In this document: positions 31,101 through 44,079 of the stretch, in pieces | Numbering within the stretch: position 1 is the stretch's first letter | Layout of the letters: the number at the start of each line of letters is the position of its first letter | Source: Syngnathus acus | Taxonomy: Eukaryota; Chordata; Actinopteri; Syngnathiformes; Syngnathidae | DNA length: 64,000 bases | Assembly (NCBI RefSeq): GCF_901709675.1 | Contig: NC_051095.1 | Location: 7,715,956-7,779,955, forward strand | Direction: 5' to 3' | Position numbers and translations under genes: made by a program | Notes under the pieces: generated by a model | Seen by the model: the letters and a program-made list of their open reading frames with translations, nothing else | Database searches by the model: none | Told to the model about the DNA's origin: nothing

Positions 31101-34100
31101 ACCTCAGGAAGTGACAAAGTTCTGAGGTACATCTGTATGAATTTTGCCCTTTAGCTCCTTGTGAGAAAACAAATTGTGCAAAAAAGTACTGAAATGATGG
31201 CCAAGTATTCAAATGTTCAGAGAAATACAGATTAAGTTCACTTCCTAACCTAAAAGCCACATATCACTAACCTTGTATGCATTTTACGTTCACCTCTCCA
31301 TCCTCTTCATTTTTTGTTTTTCAGGCGGAACCAAAACTTTGTGGACATCCTCAGGCTCCTATCGTTAGGCGACAAACACCTCGGCGCCTTTGACATCAGC
31401 CTGCGCTTCACCCACCTCTTCTGGTGCGGAGACCTTAACTACCGACTGGACCTGGACGTACAGGTGTCGCTAAAACCTCCACGTACATTCGCCATGCAAA
31501 TTGTGATCACTTGCAACCGATTTGCCGCTGATGTTAATAATAATAATTTTCCGCTGTTTCCTTCAGGACATTTTGAAGCATGTATCCAAAAGGGAGTTTG
31601 AGGAGCTCATGTGTGCGGACCAGCTGACCCGAGAGAGGCACAAGAGGAAAGGCTTTCTCTATTTTCGTGAGTTGCACTTTTATATCGACAAAAATGTGCT
31701 TTCTGCATGACTTAATCGGTCATCACAACTGGCTGCATTCCCTGAATGAAAGATTTCAGTTGTATATTCTTTTTTGACTTTTTTCTATATTTTTCTACTT
31801 TTTTTTTTAAGAGGAAGAGAAGATTGCATTTCCCCCCACCTATCGGTACGAAAGAGGCTCTCGAGACTGCTACCTGTGGCAAAAGTACAAGACTTCAGGG
31901 GTAAATAAGCAGGATTTTGGTATAAATATGCCTCTTACAAAATTCTGAGGTGCAACGTGATAAAATACAAAAACAACTTTACACACATCACAAGCATGCC
32001 ACGGACTCACTACTCCGAGTAGTTTATGTGTAACGCAATGCCAGCAGCAGCCACAACTTCTAAAAATAGCATTTAAAAGATTTCAAATGGGAAGGCTTTG
32101 CATAGTTGAAAAGGTCTTTCACTTCCATACTATAAAATAATGTCAACCAACACGTGCACTGGTTTTCTGGATTTTTATTGGATATTTTATTTCCCCATAG
32201 GTGCGAGTCAATGTTCCGTCATGGTGCGACAGGATTTTGTGGAAGTCGTACCCTGACACGCACGTAATGTGCACGGCATACGGTAAGAATGAGATGATTC
32301 GAAGATTGGAGACAAATTTGTCAGATTAACTGATCATTCACTGCTATTGACGGCTATAGACGTCAAATATTCATTTCAACAGTGGAATTAGTTAAAAGAA
32401 AGGGGGGGGAATATCTCTCATCTCTTGCCAGGGTGCACAGATGACATTTTCACCAGTGACCACTCACCTGTTTTCGCCACCTTTCAAGTGGGCGTGACAT
32501 CTCATTTCAGCTCCAAAACTGGTATGCTTTGGAAAACATGATTGGAATACCAGCAGCTCTCCTCGTCATGTCAACACTTTTATCTTACATGTCAAACAGA
32601 TCCAGGTGCTGGCGTGGAGAGGGCCTGGGTTGAGCTGGAAGGCATCGAGGCCATCGTGAAGACAGCCAGTAAAGAAAAGTTTTTCATTGACTTTTCTTCA
32701 CCTTGTCTCGAAGGTACCGCATTTTCAAAAGAATAAAACCATGTCATGTATTGCAAAGTGTTTTGTGAACCTTGCGGATCCGTCCGTGACGTGACTCTGT
32801 GTCTCCCTCAGAGACACGGCGTTCAAGTGAGAACGACTCGCAAAGCTGTGACGTCCCAGGCTTTCTCAAACTGGCCTGGTCCTTCAAACAGCTGCCCAAG
32901 GTTAGCGGCTCTCAGACGCCGGTTTGCCTCTTTGTAGCTGCTAGCTAGCCGCTTGCTAACTCGTGTCTTTTGTGTTAGCTGCTTCCGTACAGATCTGACA
33001 TGGACTACCTCCAGGATCAGCACCTGCTGCTGTCTGTCAAGTCATGTGATGGTTTCGAGTCATACGGTAAAGTCATGTGACATCCAAATGTCATTCTCGC
33101 AGGTCATATTATGAAATGTTTTGCAACCTTTATTGAGCCAGCATTAGAAAAAAAAAATCCAAAATGATGGAATGAGCAGATTTGTGGCTTACTTACAATT
33201 GACTACAATTGTGTCAAATTTGATCATGAAGATTTGTAAAAAAAATTATTTGCTATTATGTTGATCTGAAGGCACATACTAAAGTTCAAAATGTCATTTT
33301 GTTCCCCCAGGTGAATGCTGTATCGCTCTCCGCTCCCTTGTCGGTGCATCAGAGCAGTTTGAGACCTTCCTGAGCCACCGGGGTGAGGAAATCGGCTCCA
33401 TCAGAGGACGCGTCCGCATTCACGTGCCTAAGGACCGACGAGCAACCCGCCAGAAGTCCTACGGTGGGTGCGACGCAATCTTTCCCCTCTGGCCTCCTTC
33501 CTTGCACTCTGTCTTCCTTCTCAGCTTTCACCTCCAATGGCACTGCGTTTCCCGGTCTCTCCTGCCAGTCTCACATTACTTCCTCTATTTGGTTCCTCAA
33601 TGTCCGCCTCTCCCCCCCTCCCCCGGCTTGGCTTTGCACTTCCGCTTCCCCTTTTTGGCTCCCGATTGACTGACCCTGACCAGATGCATCCTGGGACAGT
33701 TATTATGTCGCCAAGGTCAGCACACACACAGAAAGCAATTGTGCTGTCATGCTACACAAAATTGTCTCGCACATACATTGAGGAAGCAAATTTTGAAACA
33801 CATTGGCTGATTTGGTCACTTTATGGCATTTGGCTTTTTCAGAATGCTTCCGTTTCGAGAAGGACGATAAATGTCCCGGCCGAGGACACATGTCCCCTGC
33901 ATCCACACGAGTCCAAATGAACAGGTGAGGATTGACGTTGTCAGTTTTTTTCCAGAGGTGTTTGCGCTTACCTCATTAATCCTTAGCTATTTATACAATG
34001 TCAACTCTGTATTGTGAGTCGGTGACAACTTGAGGGAGGAAGCCACAACGAAGACAACAGTCAAAATGTTACGACCAAAGTTATTGTAGTCAGTGGAAAC

Positions 34101-35525
34101 TAACAAAATACAAAAGGAAGTCAATTTAAATAAAGAAAAGAATGGGCTGGGAAATTGCATTTCAGAACTTCCATAATAACTTGAAGAGAACGCACTCATG
34201 TGTGGCAGGTCCTCTGCAGCTCCTCCCAAGGCAACACCAAGCAGCTACACCAACCCGGCCTACTTCATTTTCGAGGGCGTGTCGGTGGTCCGCGGCATTG
34301 AGGAGGCCCTGCCCCAGCGGAGGGACCCGCACGTGATCTGGGCCGGGAACGAGGCTCTGCAGCTCCCAAAAATCTCAGGGAAGCACGTCTTCAACACAAA
34401 ACCGTGTCGCCGATCAAACTTTACCGAAATCGAAATTCCCGCCGTCCTTCCCCAGTACGCCGCTGCGTCCGCTCAACTTCAGATGCCTCAAGCCAACTCC
34501 TCTTACGAGCTTTTCCCCGCCAAAAAGCCTTCTCCCATATCTCCCCCCAGCAGTAAAAGCCCCTCCCAATGTCAGGAGTACATTTCCAAACCTAAATACC
34601 GCGCTAAAAACATTTGCCATGACTCCATATTACCGGAGAAGAACCTGAGAAACTTGTACATGAATCAATCTGCGATCATGCGGCAAAAAACCAGGAGGGA
34701 TCTCCCGGAGAGGATCGATCCTATTAGGAAAACAAAAGCACCGCCTGTTTTCCAATTCACCCCCGTTCCCGTACCTTTGAGCCACTCTCGGCCTGCTCCT
34801 TGGGTGACGGAACAGCAGCAGCAGCAGCAGTCCGGGCGAACTGGAGACAACTCCCTCACCGCTTTGCAGATTGCCAAGTCACTCAGTGAGGTTGACTTCT
34901 TCCCCTCAAAGCAGGGCGCTCCATCCTATCCCAGCCAGAAGTCAGGCTACCGGAACGAGCCTGCGTTCCACATGGAGAGGCGCCACAGTTGGGAGAATGA
35001 GGTATGAGGCTTCGAAATGTGCTAGCAACCTGTTTGACTCCAACAAATAGGCCATTTTATAGCTTTGATTTTAAGCACAGTCCCGGTCCAATTTTTGGAC
35101 ATGGTAAAAATGTGCATTCTCAAACGTCATAGAAATGTGTTTTTTAAACTGGTCTCATTTGACCCAAGTGGTATCTACAGAACAAAACAGTATGTTTCTC
35201 ATCAACGCAGGTATCTGTGCTCCAAGGTGCTCCAGAGACCGTCTGCGAGCTCCTCAGTGCCCTGGGCCTTCAGAAGTACACGTTGGGACTCAGCCTCAAT
35301 GGCTGGGATGATCTGGATTACTTCAGGTAACACCGCCATTCTTCTTTCACTAAGGAAGGAGCCGACGTTGCAGTTCATAAATCTTGCGCACACAGTTCAC
35401 GTGTCACGCTCTCTCTTTGTCTACTCCACAGCGGCATCACAGAAGACGATCTATGTGCTGCAGGAGTCACCAATTCTTCTCACCGGCGCAGGATCTTGGA
35501 GAACCTGCCCAGGAACTGGAACTGA
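25200..35525 (+). CDS. inppl1: SHIP2, SH2-domain inositol polyphosphate 5-phosphatase, complete, 27 exons
   Basis: Removes the 5-phosphate of PI(3,4,5)P3 at the membrane, limiting AKT signalling. Exons: 25200-25336, 27112-27175, 28360-28498, 28567-28681, 28783-28923, 29179-29266, 29338-29415, 29488-29628, 29847-29961, 30029-30129, 30217-30319, 30407-30603, 30837-30954, 31030-31126, 31325-31463, 31567-31666, 31812-31900, 32201-32282, 32432-32521, 32600-32713, 32812-32900, 32979-33066, 33311-33463, 33843-33924, 34209-35001, 35211-35326, 35432-35525; all phases agree, 1220 residues (human about 1258). SH2 domain at 6-95 (WYHRDISR, GSFLVRDSES). Phosphatase core about 395-705: VFVGTWNMG, NTLGNKGAVGVSF, FWCGDLNYRLD, PSWCDRILWKSYP, TSDHSPVF. 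C2-like region follows, then an NPAY motif near 902 and a Pro/Ser-rich linker in the 793-nt exon. C-terminal SAM domain 1151-1220. ATG in strong context; N-terminus about 15 residues shorter than human. The SAM domain separates it from SHIP1. Confidence 0.96.
25599..25767. mobile_element. Palindromic MITE, copy 2, nearly identical to copy 1
   Basis: Same palindromic ends and internal sequence as 7846-8013, flanked by TA at 25597-25598 and 25768-25769. Read in reverse complement it differs from copy 1 at only a handful of positions. In intron 1 of inppl1. Confidence 0.8.
28085..28159. mobile_element. Short MITE-like palindrome (TTAACTCATTCA ends)
   Basis: Starts TTAACTCATTCATTGGCA, ends TGGCAGTGAATGCGTTAA, with TTTGACGTCTATAGCCGTCA inside. 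This is a frequent fish sequence. In inppl1 intron 2. Confidence 0.6.
32326..32395. mobile_element. Second copy of the short TTAACT palindrome
   Basis: TTAACTGATCATTCACTGC, then GACGGCTATAGACGTCAAAT, the reverse complement of the core at 28085-28159. It fills about half of the 149-nt inppl1 intron 18. Confidence 0.6.
33684..33715 (+). other. Exon-like 32-nt segment in inppl1 intron 23 (cryptic or poison exon)
   Basis: Bounded by GACCAG on the left and AAG|GTCAGC on the right. Its junction phase would accept exon 23, but 32 nt shifts the frame and produces a stop inside the next exon (33843-33924). Skipping it restores the SHIP2 frame (SYECFRFEKDDK), so it was left out of the coding model. 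Confidence 0.35.
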
Positions 35526-36102
35526 GATGCACTCCATTCAAAGAAAATGGACAGGAAGAAAAAGACATTTGTGGCTAAAAGGATGGCGTTGGTCAGGTTT
35601 CATTTTAGCACTTCACTTGTGGCGATTGTGGAGTCAGCTTCAACTTCAGGGATTTTGTCTAGACTTGATGTTTATGCCTCCTCCGTCCAATGAGAGTTTT
35701 TAAGGTACATGAATTTGGATTTATGTAAGTCTACCATGTGCAATTTGGGGATGATTTTCTTGAGATTTTCACAAACCGCTGCTCTATATGGAAGCTACAA
35801 GCCAAGAAAACGATATCTGCTTCCAATGCAATTTCCTTTCGCCACTCTGCTAGTGTTCCTTGCTGCACGACGGGAGTCACTTTAGCTTTTTTTTTTGTTT
35901 ACTGAATCAGAACTGGGTTGGGTTTTTGAATCTCTTTGTAGTCGCTTTGGTTTTCAAACAATTCAAACTTTGACCAAAAATATGCTCTGAGAATCAAAGA
36001 AGTTCTCGTCACATGATCAAAAACAGACGGCGAAGGAAAATTGTCCTAATATGCATTCCTCTGAACAAGTTTTTACTTTATATTTTGCTGTGTGTGAACA
36101 TT

Positions 36103-36108
36103 AATAAA
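36103..36108 (+). terminator. Poly(A) signal (AATAAA) of inppl1
   Basis: First canonical AATAAA after the inppl1 stop, giving a 3' UTR of about 600 nt. Confidence 0.65.
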
Positions 36109-36279
36109 AGTTTGACAGTGATAATAGGCCAATTAAAATGCTAACCGCATTAACAAAAGAAAAACAAAATGTAAGCCTAGCCACATTTTTTTGTGTTGAC
36201 AATGACAATTCATGAATTTTAAGATTACCTGGTGAAAATTTGTTTTGATGAACTTTTAACCCCTTGATAGGACTATAAT

Positions 36280-36520
36280 GTTCCACGGCTTTTTGCAGGA
36301 GACGTGACTTGCCATAGATAGATAAGAACTCAATTAAAATGAACGCTGACGCAACATATTGGCAGCAAAGCACTACTTTTGTCTGAACAAAGCAGATGAC
36401 TGTAAAGTAAGTCCTTGACACCAGGAGACCACAAGGTGGTGGCCAGGCAATAATTATATCTAAACAAAGCTTCATTTTAACATCCGTTCCTTGCCACCAA
36501 GATACTTTTATTACTTTAGC
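36280..36520. repeat. Dispersed repeat copy (AAAGCACTACTTTTGTCTGA)
   Basis: Carries AAAGCACTACTTTTGTCTGA, CTAAACAAAGCTTCATTTTA and CCTTGCCACCAAGATAC. Similar phrases recur in the three-unit array at 44580-44905. Confidence 0.5.
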
Positions 36521-38111
36521 CCAAACACCAACATAGCAGCAGCTAACAAAGTAGATGTCCCCCTCAAAAAAATCCAAGCATAGATTAAAATACTTTACAA
36601 GTCGAATCATAAACACTGTAATTGAGTTTAAACGGATTCCCATGGTGATAATAAGGGTTAAAGTCGTACTGAATAAAAAGTTGAACAGAATGTTTGGTAG
36701 TAGTCCCAGTGTACTCATCCTCTGTAAAATATACAATTAATATTGATTTTTCTTTCTAGGTGGGATTCATTTTATCTGCATTATCTGAAAGCAAGTGTTT
36801 GCTATTCATTCACTCTCTCCCCACTGAGTGTATTTTCTGCCACGTTTGAGCCTGCAGCCGAGCTCATAAAATCCCACAAATAAACCTATAGTGGCATCAT
36901 ATCTGTACATGCGTAGTCAAGTCGATTGGGCTCTCTTTACAGTCTCATATTTTCTAATCAGCACATGTGTCTGTACACAAGTAAAGTGCATTAGATGACC
37001 TTCAGCAAGCAATCCCATTTGTCGGTTTTTACAGTTGACCAGTAGGGGCAGAAGATAATGTTTCTTTCATTTGAGTGAGCAAAGCACACAATCACACTGC
37101 ACTAGGCAACACACTCAAACTCAATTTGACAGATTGTCTTGTCTCTATTGTATTCTTATTATTTGTTTGGTCTGGCTTCACATTGACTCTCGCCAAAATC
37201 CCAGTGTGACAGTGACCGTGTACATTTTGCTGCTGTTGTTACTGATTAAAGATCAACCAAACAAAACTTGTCAGTTTACTGACCTCTAGCTGCTTTGTCC
37301 ATGAAGTCATCACCTGGACGGGATTTGTTTTTGGCAGCACGTACACTAGAGGAGGAAAATATTTCCTCTAATCTCTGTTTTTGTTAACCATTGCTCTCAA
37401 CAGGCACTTTATTAGGTACACTTGCTCTTCCTACAACCTGCAGTCTGGATTTACATACAAAATACTGCTCAATTTTGCTTGAACGTCATGCTGGTTGGCA
37501 TCACGTGAGGGTCAAAGAGACACTTCAAGGAAGTCTCAGGTAACTTATTAAGCGCATTTTGTTTTATACATTTATGTTTTTACAATCATGCATTACTGTT
37601 TCGTTACTCTGGGAACAAAGCAGGTGAAACAACAAAATGGATTGCCCTCGAAGGACAATTATCATCCCAATAGATTTTAAAGACGGAAATGTTGCAGCAG
37701 TGTAAATATATTACTCAACATCTTTGGGGAGCTCTCCGAGTTTTTTTTTGGAGGACGATGAGGACCATGGAAATGTCAGTCACACTTTAATATTCCCGTT
37801 AAAGAGGATGACCCCTGAACATGACCACATTTGAGTGTTTTAACTTTTTGTCTGACGGTTGTAATCACTGTTCATAGTAATTTATGATTATTAAGGGGTA
37901 AATTGCACCATTCCAGATGAAGTTTGCTCCCACTCAAAAATAGACTAACATTTACTCTCACTGGCTGTGTCCATTTTTTGTGTGTGTGTCAATTCAGTGT
38001 CAAAATTCGCACTTACTTCCCCACAACGGATCTTATTGATTTCAACTTTAAAGTATTACACGACAACTTTGAAATAATAACAATCACTCGGAAAAAAAAA
38101 CGTTCTTTTTT

Positions 38112-38377
38112 TTGTCAATGCAGTTCCTGCGTGAGCGCGCATTGAACTTCTTCCTCTGCAACAAGAGCGCGCATACAAACACCCACCCAAATAACTTTGC
38201 GGTGTGTCTAATGCACTCCAGCCGGACTTGCGAACATCGGCTATTGACTTTGCCCGGAACAGCGATCGGAGCGGAAAAAAAGATAATGCCGAGGAGCACC
38301 ACAGTGCGTCGTCCTTTGGGGTCCCCTGTCCTCATCTCAAGCGGAGAGGACGCCGTAGACAACACAAACTCCGAAAG
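38112..38377 (+). other. Possible non-coding first exon of the P2Y receptor gene
   Basis: A GC-richer island ending ACTCCGAAAG|GTACAA, a plausible donor. A CTCAG acceptor at 39371-39375 opens the block that contains the receptor ATG 62 nt later. The pairing would define a ~1-kb 5'-UTR intron; the left edge of the exon is a guess. Confidence 0.3.
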
Positions 38378-39436
38378 GTACAACTTTTTACTAACACAAG
38401 ATAAATACATACAACTGCTTCAACACACGCTCTCGGTTGGACCTAAATTTGTCACACTCCAGTTGTGTATACACGTGGAATGCATGGAACGATCTCTGGG
38501 TAGTTTTTGGAACATGCATGGACATTTTGGATTCATGATCAAAAGTTACTTAGACTAAGTAACTTGGCGTGTCTTACAGCTACTGTATACAGTCATTATT
38601 TAAAACTACAGCATAATTGTTTTAAGTCTTAAGTGGCACATTGTTTTAAAACTGTTGCCAAGTTTGGCATTTGTATACAATCATTGGTACAGATGCAATA
38701 TGAGAGTTGTAGCAATTTTTATGTCATTAAAAAGTGTATATATACTAAAATTAAATTTGATCTGCACAGTCTAATTGACTGATGTGGTTTTAATGGTGTG
38801 GCTTCATCTTAATGAAAACAGTTTTCTTTATTTCAATTTGCTTAACAAATTAGTACGTAGTACAGAAAAATATATGTATTCACATGCCACAAACGAGAGT
38901 ATTTGATCACGTGATTGATATTTCTTCGTCTGCCATGTTGGAGGTCAAGATGGGAAAAATTGTTAGACCGACCTGTTAGTTTTTGCTTTCCATCTTTTTT
39001 TTTTCCGTGTGACTAACCTGAATCATTTTACATCAGCTATGTTATCAATGTTTTCAATCTTTTTATCTTATCAATATTTTTTTATCACCAGGTATTATGC
39101 ACTAAAGTGAGGCAATTTACAATTCTCAAACAACTCGTTGACTTTCTCTCGTACAGTGTAGCAATACGCAATGAACGGCAAAAGCTCGTGGTATCGACAA
39201 AGGCCATGTTTTCGCTATAATGCTAATTTTTTGTAGTTAGTTTCATAAACAAAGGATGTAGTCTCAGTTAGTTTTTGTTGTTAAATGACTTGTTTTATTT
39301 TAGCTTCAATTTTGTCATGTTTAATTTAAAAAAATAACTTTGATTCAATCCATGCAATCCCTGTGCGCACCTCAGAGACTCCTCATCCTCGGATGGTTCT
39401 CTCAAGACCTCCTGATCCAGGGCAGCACTGGTCGCC

Positions 39437-40519
39437 ATGGCAACGCCGGCGTACATCCCGGTGGAGTCCAACCAGTCAGTGACGTTCACGTCCGTCTTCA
39501 ACGCCAGTTGCCGCTTTGACGAGGAGTTCAAGTACATCCTGCTGCCCGTCTCCTACACGCTTGTTTTCGTGGTGGGCTTGGCGCTCAACGCCACTGCCCT
39601 GTGGACCTTCATCAAGATGCGCCCATGGAACCCCAGTACCGTCTTCATGTTCCACCTGGCGCTCTCTGACTTCCTGTACGTGCTATCGCTGCCCACGCTC
39701 ATCTACTACTACGCCAACCGCAGCCATTGGCCCTTTGGTGTGGCGGCGTGCAAAATGGTGCGCTTCCTATTCTACGCCAACCTCTACTGCAGCATCCTAT
39801 TGCTAACCTGCATCAGCCTGCACCGCTACATGGGCATCTGCCACCCCATCAAGGCACTCAGCTTGGTCAAACCTCGCCACGCCCACCTGGCGTGCGCCGC
39901 CGTGTGGGCGGCGGTGGCGGTCTGCTTGGTGCCCAACTTGGTGTTCGTCACTACATCCAGGCGAGACAACGACACGTTGTGCCATGACACCACCAGCCAG
40001 GATTCCTTCGAGGAGTACGTGGACTACAGCTCGGTTGTCATGACGCTTCTGTTCGGCGTGCCCTTCCTGGTCATCGTGGCGTGTTACTGCCAAATGGCGC
40101 GCACCTTGTGCCGACCCCGGAGAGGTTTGTTGGCCAACCAGGTGTCGCGGCAGAAGTCCGTCAAGCTCATCGTGGTGGTGCTGATCGTCTTCGCCGTCAG
40201 CTTTGTGCCCTTCCACGTCACGCGCACCGTCTACTACACGGCCCGCGTGTTGCAGCTGGATTGCCGCACCCTCAACATCGTCAACTTCACTTACAAGATC
40301 ACAAGGCCGCTCGCCAGCGTCAACAGCTGCATCGACCCCATTTTGTACTTCCTGGCCGGCGACCATTACCGCACCAAGCTGTTTTCTGTGCTGACGGGGA
40401 AAAGACAGGCCACCACGAGCCAAGCGCCTGCTCAGGCTGCGGCCAATAAGAACGCGAGTATCGCTCTGGCCTACTTGAACTTGGAAGCTAAAGTCAAGCG
40501 CGAAGCGCAAAAGATGTAG
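39437..40519 (+). CDS. p2ry4: P2Y nucleotide receptor (P2RY4/P2RY2-like), complete, single coding exon
   Basis: Class A G-protein-coupled receptor for extracellular nucleotides such as UTP/ATP, usually Gq-coupled, 360 residues. N-glycosylation sites at N12 and N22, then CRFDEEFKYILLPVSY, which P2RY2 and P2RY4 share. TM2 has HLALSDFLYVLSLP; TM3 LFYANLYCSILLLTCIS ends in HRYMG in place of DRY. ECL2 carries the conserved Cys in TLCHDTT. TM6 has VPFHVTRT with the nucleotide-binding His and Arg, TM7 KITRPLAS and DPILYFLAG. HRYMGICHPIKAL, CLVPNLVFVTTS and RTLNIVN resemble P2RY4 more than P2RY2 as I remember them, and the Xq13.1-type neighbours agree. Excellent Kozak context (GCCATGG). P2RY2 remains possible. 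Confidence 0.92.
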   Translation: MATPAYIPVESNQSVTFTSVFNASCRFDEEFKYILLPVSYTLVFVVGLALNATALWTFIKMRPWNPSTVFMFHLALSDFLYVLSLPTLIYYYANRSHWPFGVAACKMVRFLFYANLYCSILLLTCISLHRYMGICHPIKALSLVKPRHAHLACAAVWAAVAVCLVPNLVFVTTSRRDNDTLCHDTTSQDSFEEYVDYSSVVMTLLFGVPFLVIVACYCQMARTLCRPRRGLLANQVSRQKSVKLIVVVLIVFAVSFVPFHVTRTVYYTARVLQLDCRTLNIVNFTYKITRPLASVNSCIDPILYFLAGDHYRTKLFSVLTGKRQATTSQAPAQAAANKNASIALAYLNLEAKVKREAQKM

Positions 40520-42745
40520 AAATTAGAACGATTGTTTTTTGTTTTGCACTGACAGCCGAGTCAATTCTGCAATTGACATCAACTTGGACATACAGTTGCT
40601 AGCCTAGCAAGGACAAGCTGGAGAAAATGGATTGTAAAAAAAACTTTCACTGTAGCCTTTGAGTAGATTGTGTTACTTTTACTGTATTCAAACAGAAACA
40701 GCTTTGAAATAGTGTCCTTTTCACATTGGAGCTCATGTTGCAGGTGTACCTAATGTTGTGACCTGTGAACTGCAGCTGCCAGCTGCTTTTGTCTTTCACT
40801 TGAACATCTGTTCATTTGCTCTCTCAACGAGGGGCGCAAACGGGGGTGGAACGTCGACTATCTGGAACTGACTCCTCCAAACCTCCTACACATGATTCCT
40901 CTATTAGCTTTGGGACTTGGAGTCGGTCGGGAAAACAGTGTTGAAGCTTAGTCGGCCAAAATCTGAAAATATCTTTTACATAAGAAAATTCACCCTGGTC
41001 TTGATATCATGACATTAAGGCTGCAAATGTTGTTGTGGTCTTGGCCGTGTTGTTGTTCCGTGAGGGATGCCTGTCGTGATTTTTGCTAGTCATTGGCAGA
41101 AAACATAAAAGAAAATGTTAAAAACTTGGAGGACAGTTATTGAGAGTTGAGGCTTATTTAAAATGTTGAAAACAATCCACGTTTTAAAAATGTATTTATT
41201 CATTTTTTATATTATTATTCCCTTTATTCCGGACTGGCCCATCAGACGTGACCTGTCTAAAGACATTTTCCTCATGAATAATGTCTGACCCCAAAGGTTT
41301 ATGATCCGAATTGCCTTTACACAAGCCACTCTTCAAATTTCGAAACAGCTCAGCTGCACCCCCTAACGGTTTTGTTATAAAATACATCTGTGCGATCTGA
41401 ATTATCAGTTAAGAAAACTGAGTGTGAATTTAAAATGTCGGAGATGTGTAATCTAGAGTTCATTATAGGCTGTGTCTAGACATTTATTTGATATTTGCTG
41501 CGTCTGTCTAAATAACAATTGTTGTTAAGTGACAGAACAACATCTTGGACATTGGATTGACCAATTAAGTTCTGCTTTAGCCGACAAACGCGATACAGTT
41601 GTTTTAATTCCAGATTTTCTTCAAGGCTCGTCTTTAGAGGCACATTGGTCTTGAGTATTAGTATTTATTATTCTGCAAGACGGCGTGAGTGAGAAAAAAA
41701 GATGTGATGTTCTTAGATTTCTGCGCTCAAGGACATGAAGGACTATTATGATCAAAAACTTGATTCGTGACATTTGCAGGAGAAAAAAAAACATGTTTCC
41801 TTTTTGTGTCCTTCCACAAGTATGAGAAAATAAATTGGCTGTCGGGAGCACGTGTCACACGTCTATTCAGCGCAAATAGCCTCGCCTTTCCGCGCCACAC
41901 TATTCACCGCAAAATACATTTCCCTCAGATTTAAATCCATTTAGTCGGAGGACCTTCAGGTATATTTTCACTTTTTTTACGCTATAGAAATGCCAATAAA
42001 TGTCAATAATGTTGTGAAGTCCATCATGAGGGACCTTTTTTTTTTTTTTACTATTATTAAAGTGTTTAGTGATAAATGCATGCATTTGTCTAAATTTGAT
42101 GTAAAAAGAAAGCATCGCGTGTCTAATGTCAACCACAAGGTCAATCTGATATTATAAATGTAATTGAATTTAGTTCACAACAGTCATTAGTTTGTTACAT
42201 CTGTTAAGGGAGAAACGTTTTTTGATAAATCTGATTAGATTGTAAATGTAAATATCGTCCTCTCCAATATACTTAAAAATTGTAATAAATAAAAAATCAA
42301 TTTGTTGGACTAAAACAGTAATTAAGTTTGTAAATTACAAATAAATATGAATGGTGTTTTTGGCAAATTGTAAGAGTTTGCACAAGACAGCATGCAAGTT
42401 GTTGCCTCCAAATCAATCTGCTGAGTTGTTTTCACTTGGAGCTCAGTAAAAGTTATGATAAACTAATAATTTGATGTGAAATGCGGGAAAGATAACTTTG
42501 ACCAAATCAAAACATTAACACACTGCATTAAATTTCCCAGGTGCAAATTTGATCAAGTTTGTTGTCTTGAAATTTTGAGTTCTTCCATTTTTTTTACTGT
42601 GAGATACATTTGTTGAACAAAAAATGTAACAACAACAACAACAAAATCTCCTTAACTCTCCCCACATTCAAAGCGCACTTAATTTCTCTTTAAAAAAAAT
42701 TGATTGACCATTGATTTGGTTGCATATTAGGAAAATATTAAGAAA

Positions 42746-42866
<121 letters not shown>

Positions 42867-42869
42867 ATC

Positions 42870-42937
42870 AATCTCGTCCGTCCGTCCGTCCCTCCGTCCG
42901 TCCGCTCGTTCAGTCATTCGTTCGTTCATTCGTTCAT
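42870..42937. repeat. (CCGT)n and (CATT/CGTT)n tetranucleotide tract
   Basis: CGTCCGTCCGTCCCTCCGTC followed by GTTCGTTCATTCGTTCATTC. It adjoins the TATC array and makes a compound microsatellite. Confidence 0.9.
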
Positions 42938-44079
42938 TCTTCCCTCATCAGGGTTGAGGCGGATAAGACGAGGCAGCTCAAGGACGCCGGGAGAGCGGCT
43001 GAATGCTGCGGCGGAGTGCAGCGAGTGACACGGCAAGGAGGGAAGTTCATTATCCGGCTGAAAAGGAAACCAATGGCTTTCGGCGTTGCCACGGCAACAG
43101 GCCTGTCTTTTGCCGTCGGCCCCGTGATAAGGTACTTCACAGCATTAAGCGCAATTATTGCGAGGTAAAAGGGGAAATATTGCTTCCCATTGAGAACAGA
43201 TGTTAGTCATTGATTGGCATGGCCTGTTCTTAAGAAACTCTTTCACCCACACGGCGACTCGCTGTAACCTTTGAGGAAATGTGATGGGCTTGGAGGGGCT
43301 GTTGTCGCACAGGCGAGTGTGAGTGACACTCTGCTGCCGCTCTTGTATCGTTGCTTCGGCTTCAAACTGCTTTTAGAAGCCCGAGAGCCACAAAGCTTTC
43401 CAACTCGGAGAGAGAAGTCCAAAGTAAAGAGAGCAAAAAAAACTCCGGCCATTATTTGAGTCGTTTAAATGTGTCCAAATGTTGTACTATTATATCTTAG
43501 GCCAGTATCACATTATCTAGCCTGGCATTCATATTTTAAAAATACAAGTTTGATCGGTCTGCTATTTATTTTGTATGTAATTCCACTGTGGGCCACGGGA
43601 TGGCGGCACACATTTGTTTGACATTATATAAATTTGAAAGAAGAGTGAAAAGCGCAAGTTTACTTTCAAGATCAGCCAAATTTCCACTTAAGGTTTTTCA
43701 ATGTGAAATCTTCAGAAATCGAGGGCTGTATGGTTATTTTCCAATGTACATTTTTGTGTATATTTATTGATATATATTGTGAGGTTGATAAGTTTGGGGG
43801 AAAAAAGCATGATGGTTACTGTGAACACATGGATGGATCGGTACTCAACGTTCACTGTGCAATATTTTTGTCAAATGTCCCTTTTTGCAGGGGATGAACT
43901 GGCACGTACTGTGCGGCATATTGTGCGCAACACAGCTATGTTCCACATCATTAGTATGTCATTCTGCCGTGACGAGACACAAAGGCGCCTCGGCCTTGGA
44001 GGTCCAGCAGCAGTGTGGAAGCGCAGGCTGGGCGGGATGAGTCGCGGGGGGTTGATTCGTCCGAGACCGGAGTGGATTA

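Larger units (their letters stand above)
36109..39436. other. Spacer between inppl1 and the P2Y receptor
   Basis: AT-rich and without coding exons. It contains a dispersed repeat (about 36280-36520) related to 44580-44905, and probably the P2Y gene's promoter with a non-coding first exon near 38.1-38.4 kb. The long open frame on the minus strand at 36101-36736 lacks any recognisable motif. Confidence 0.6.

Noticed and set aside
36101-36736. 211-codon minus-strand frame with hydrophobic stretches
   Set aside because: AT-rich sequence gives Phe/Leu/Ile by chance; no motif, no ATG-plus-splice context, and it overlaps the inppl1 poly(A) signal and a repeat.
39803-40510. 235-codon minus-strand frame opposite the P2Y receptor
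   Set aside because: Antisense shadow of the receptor; composition reflects the coding strand.
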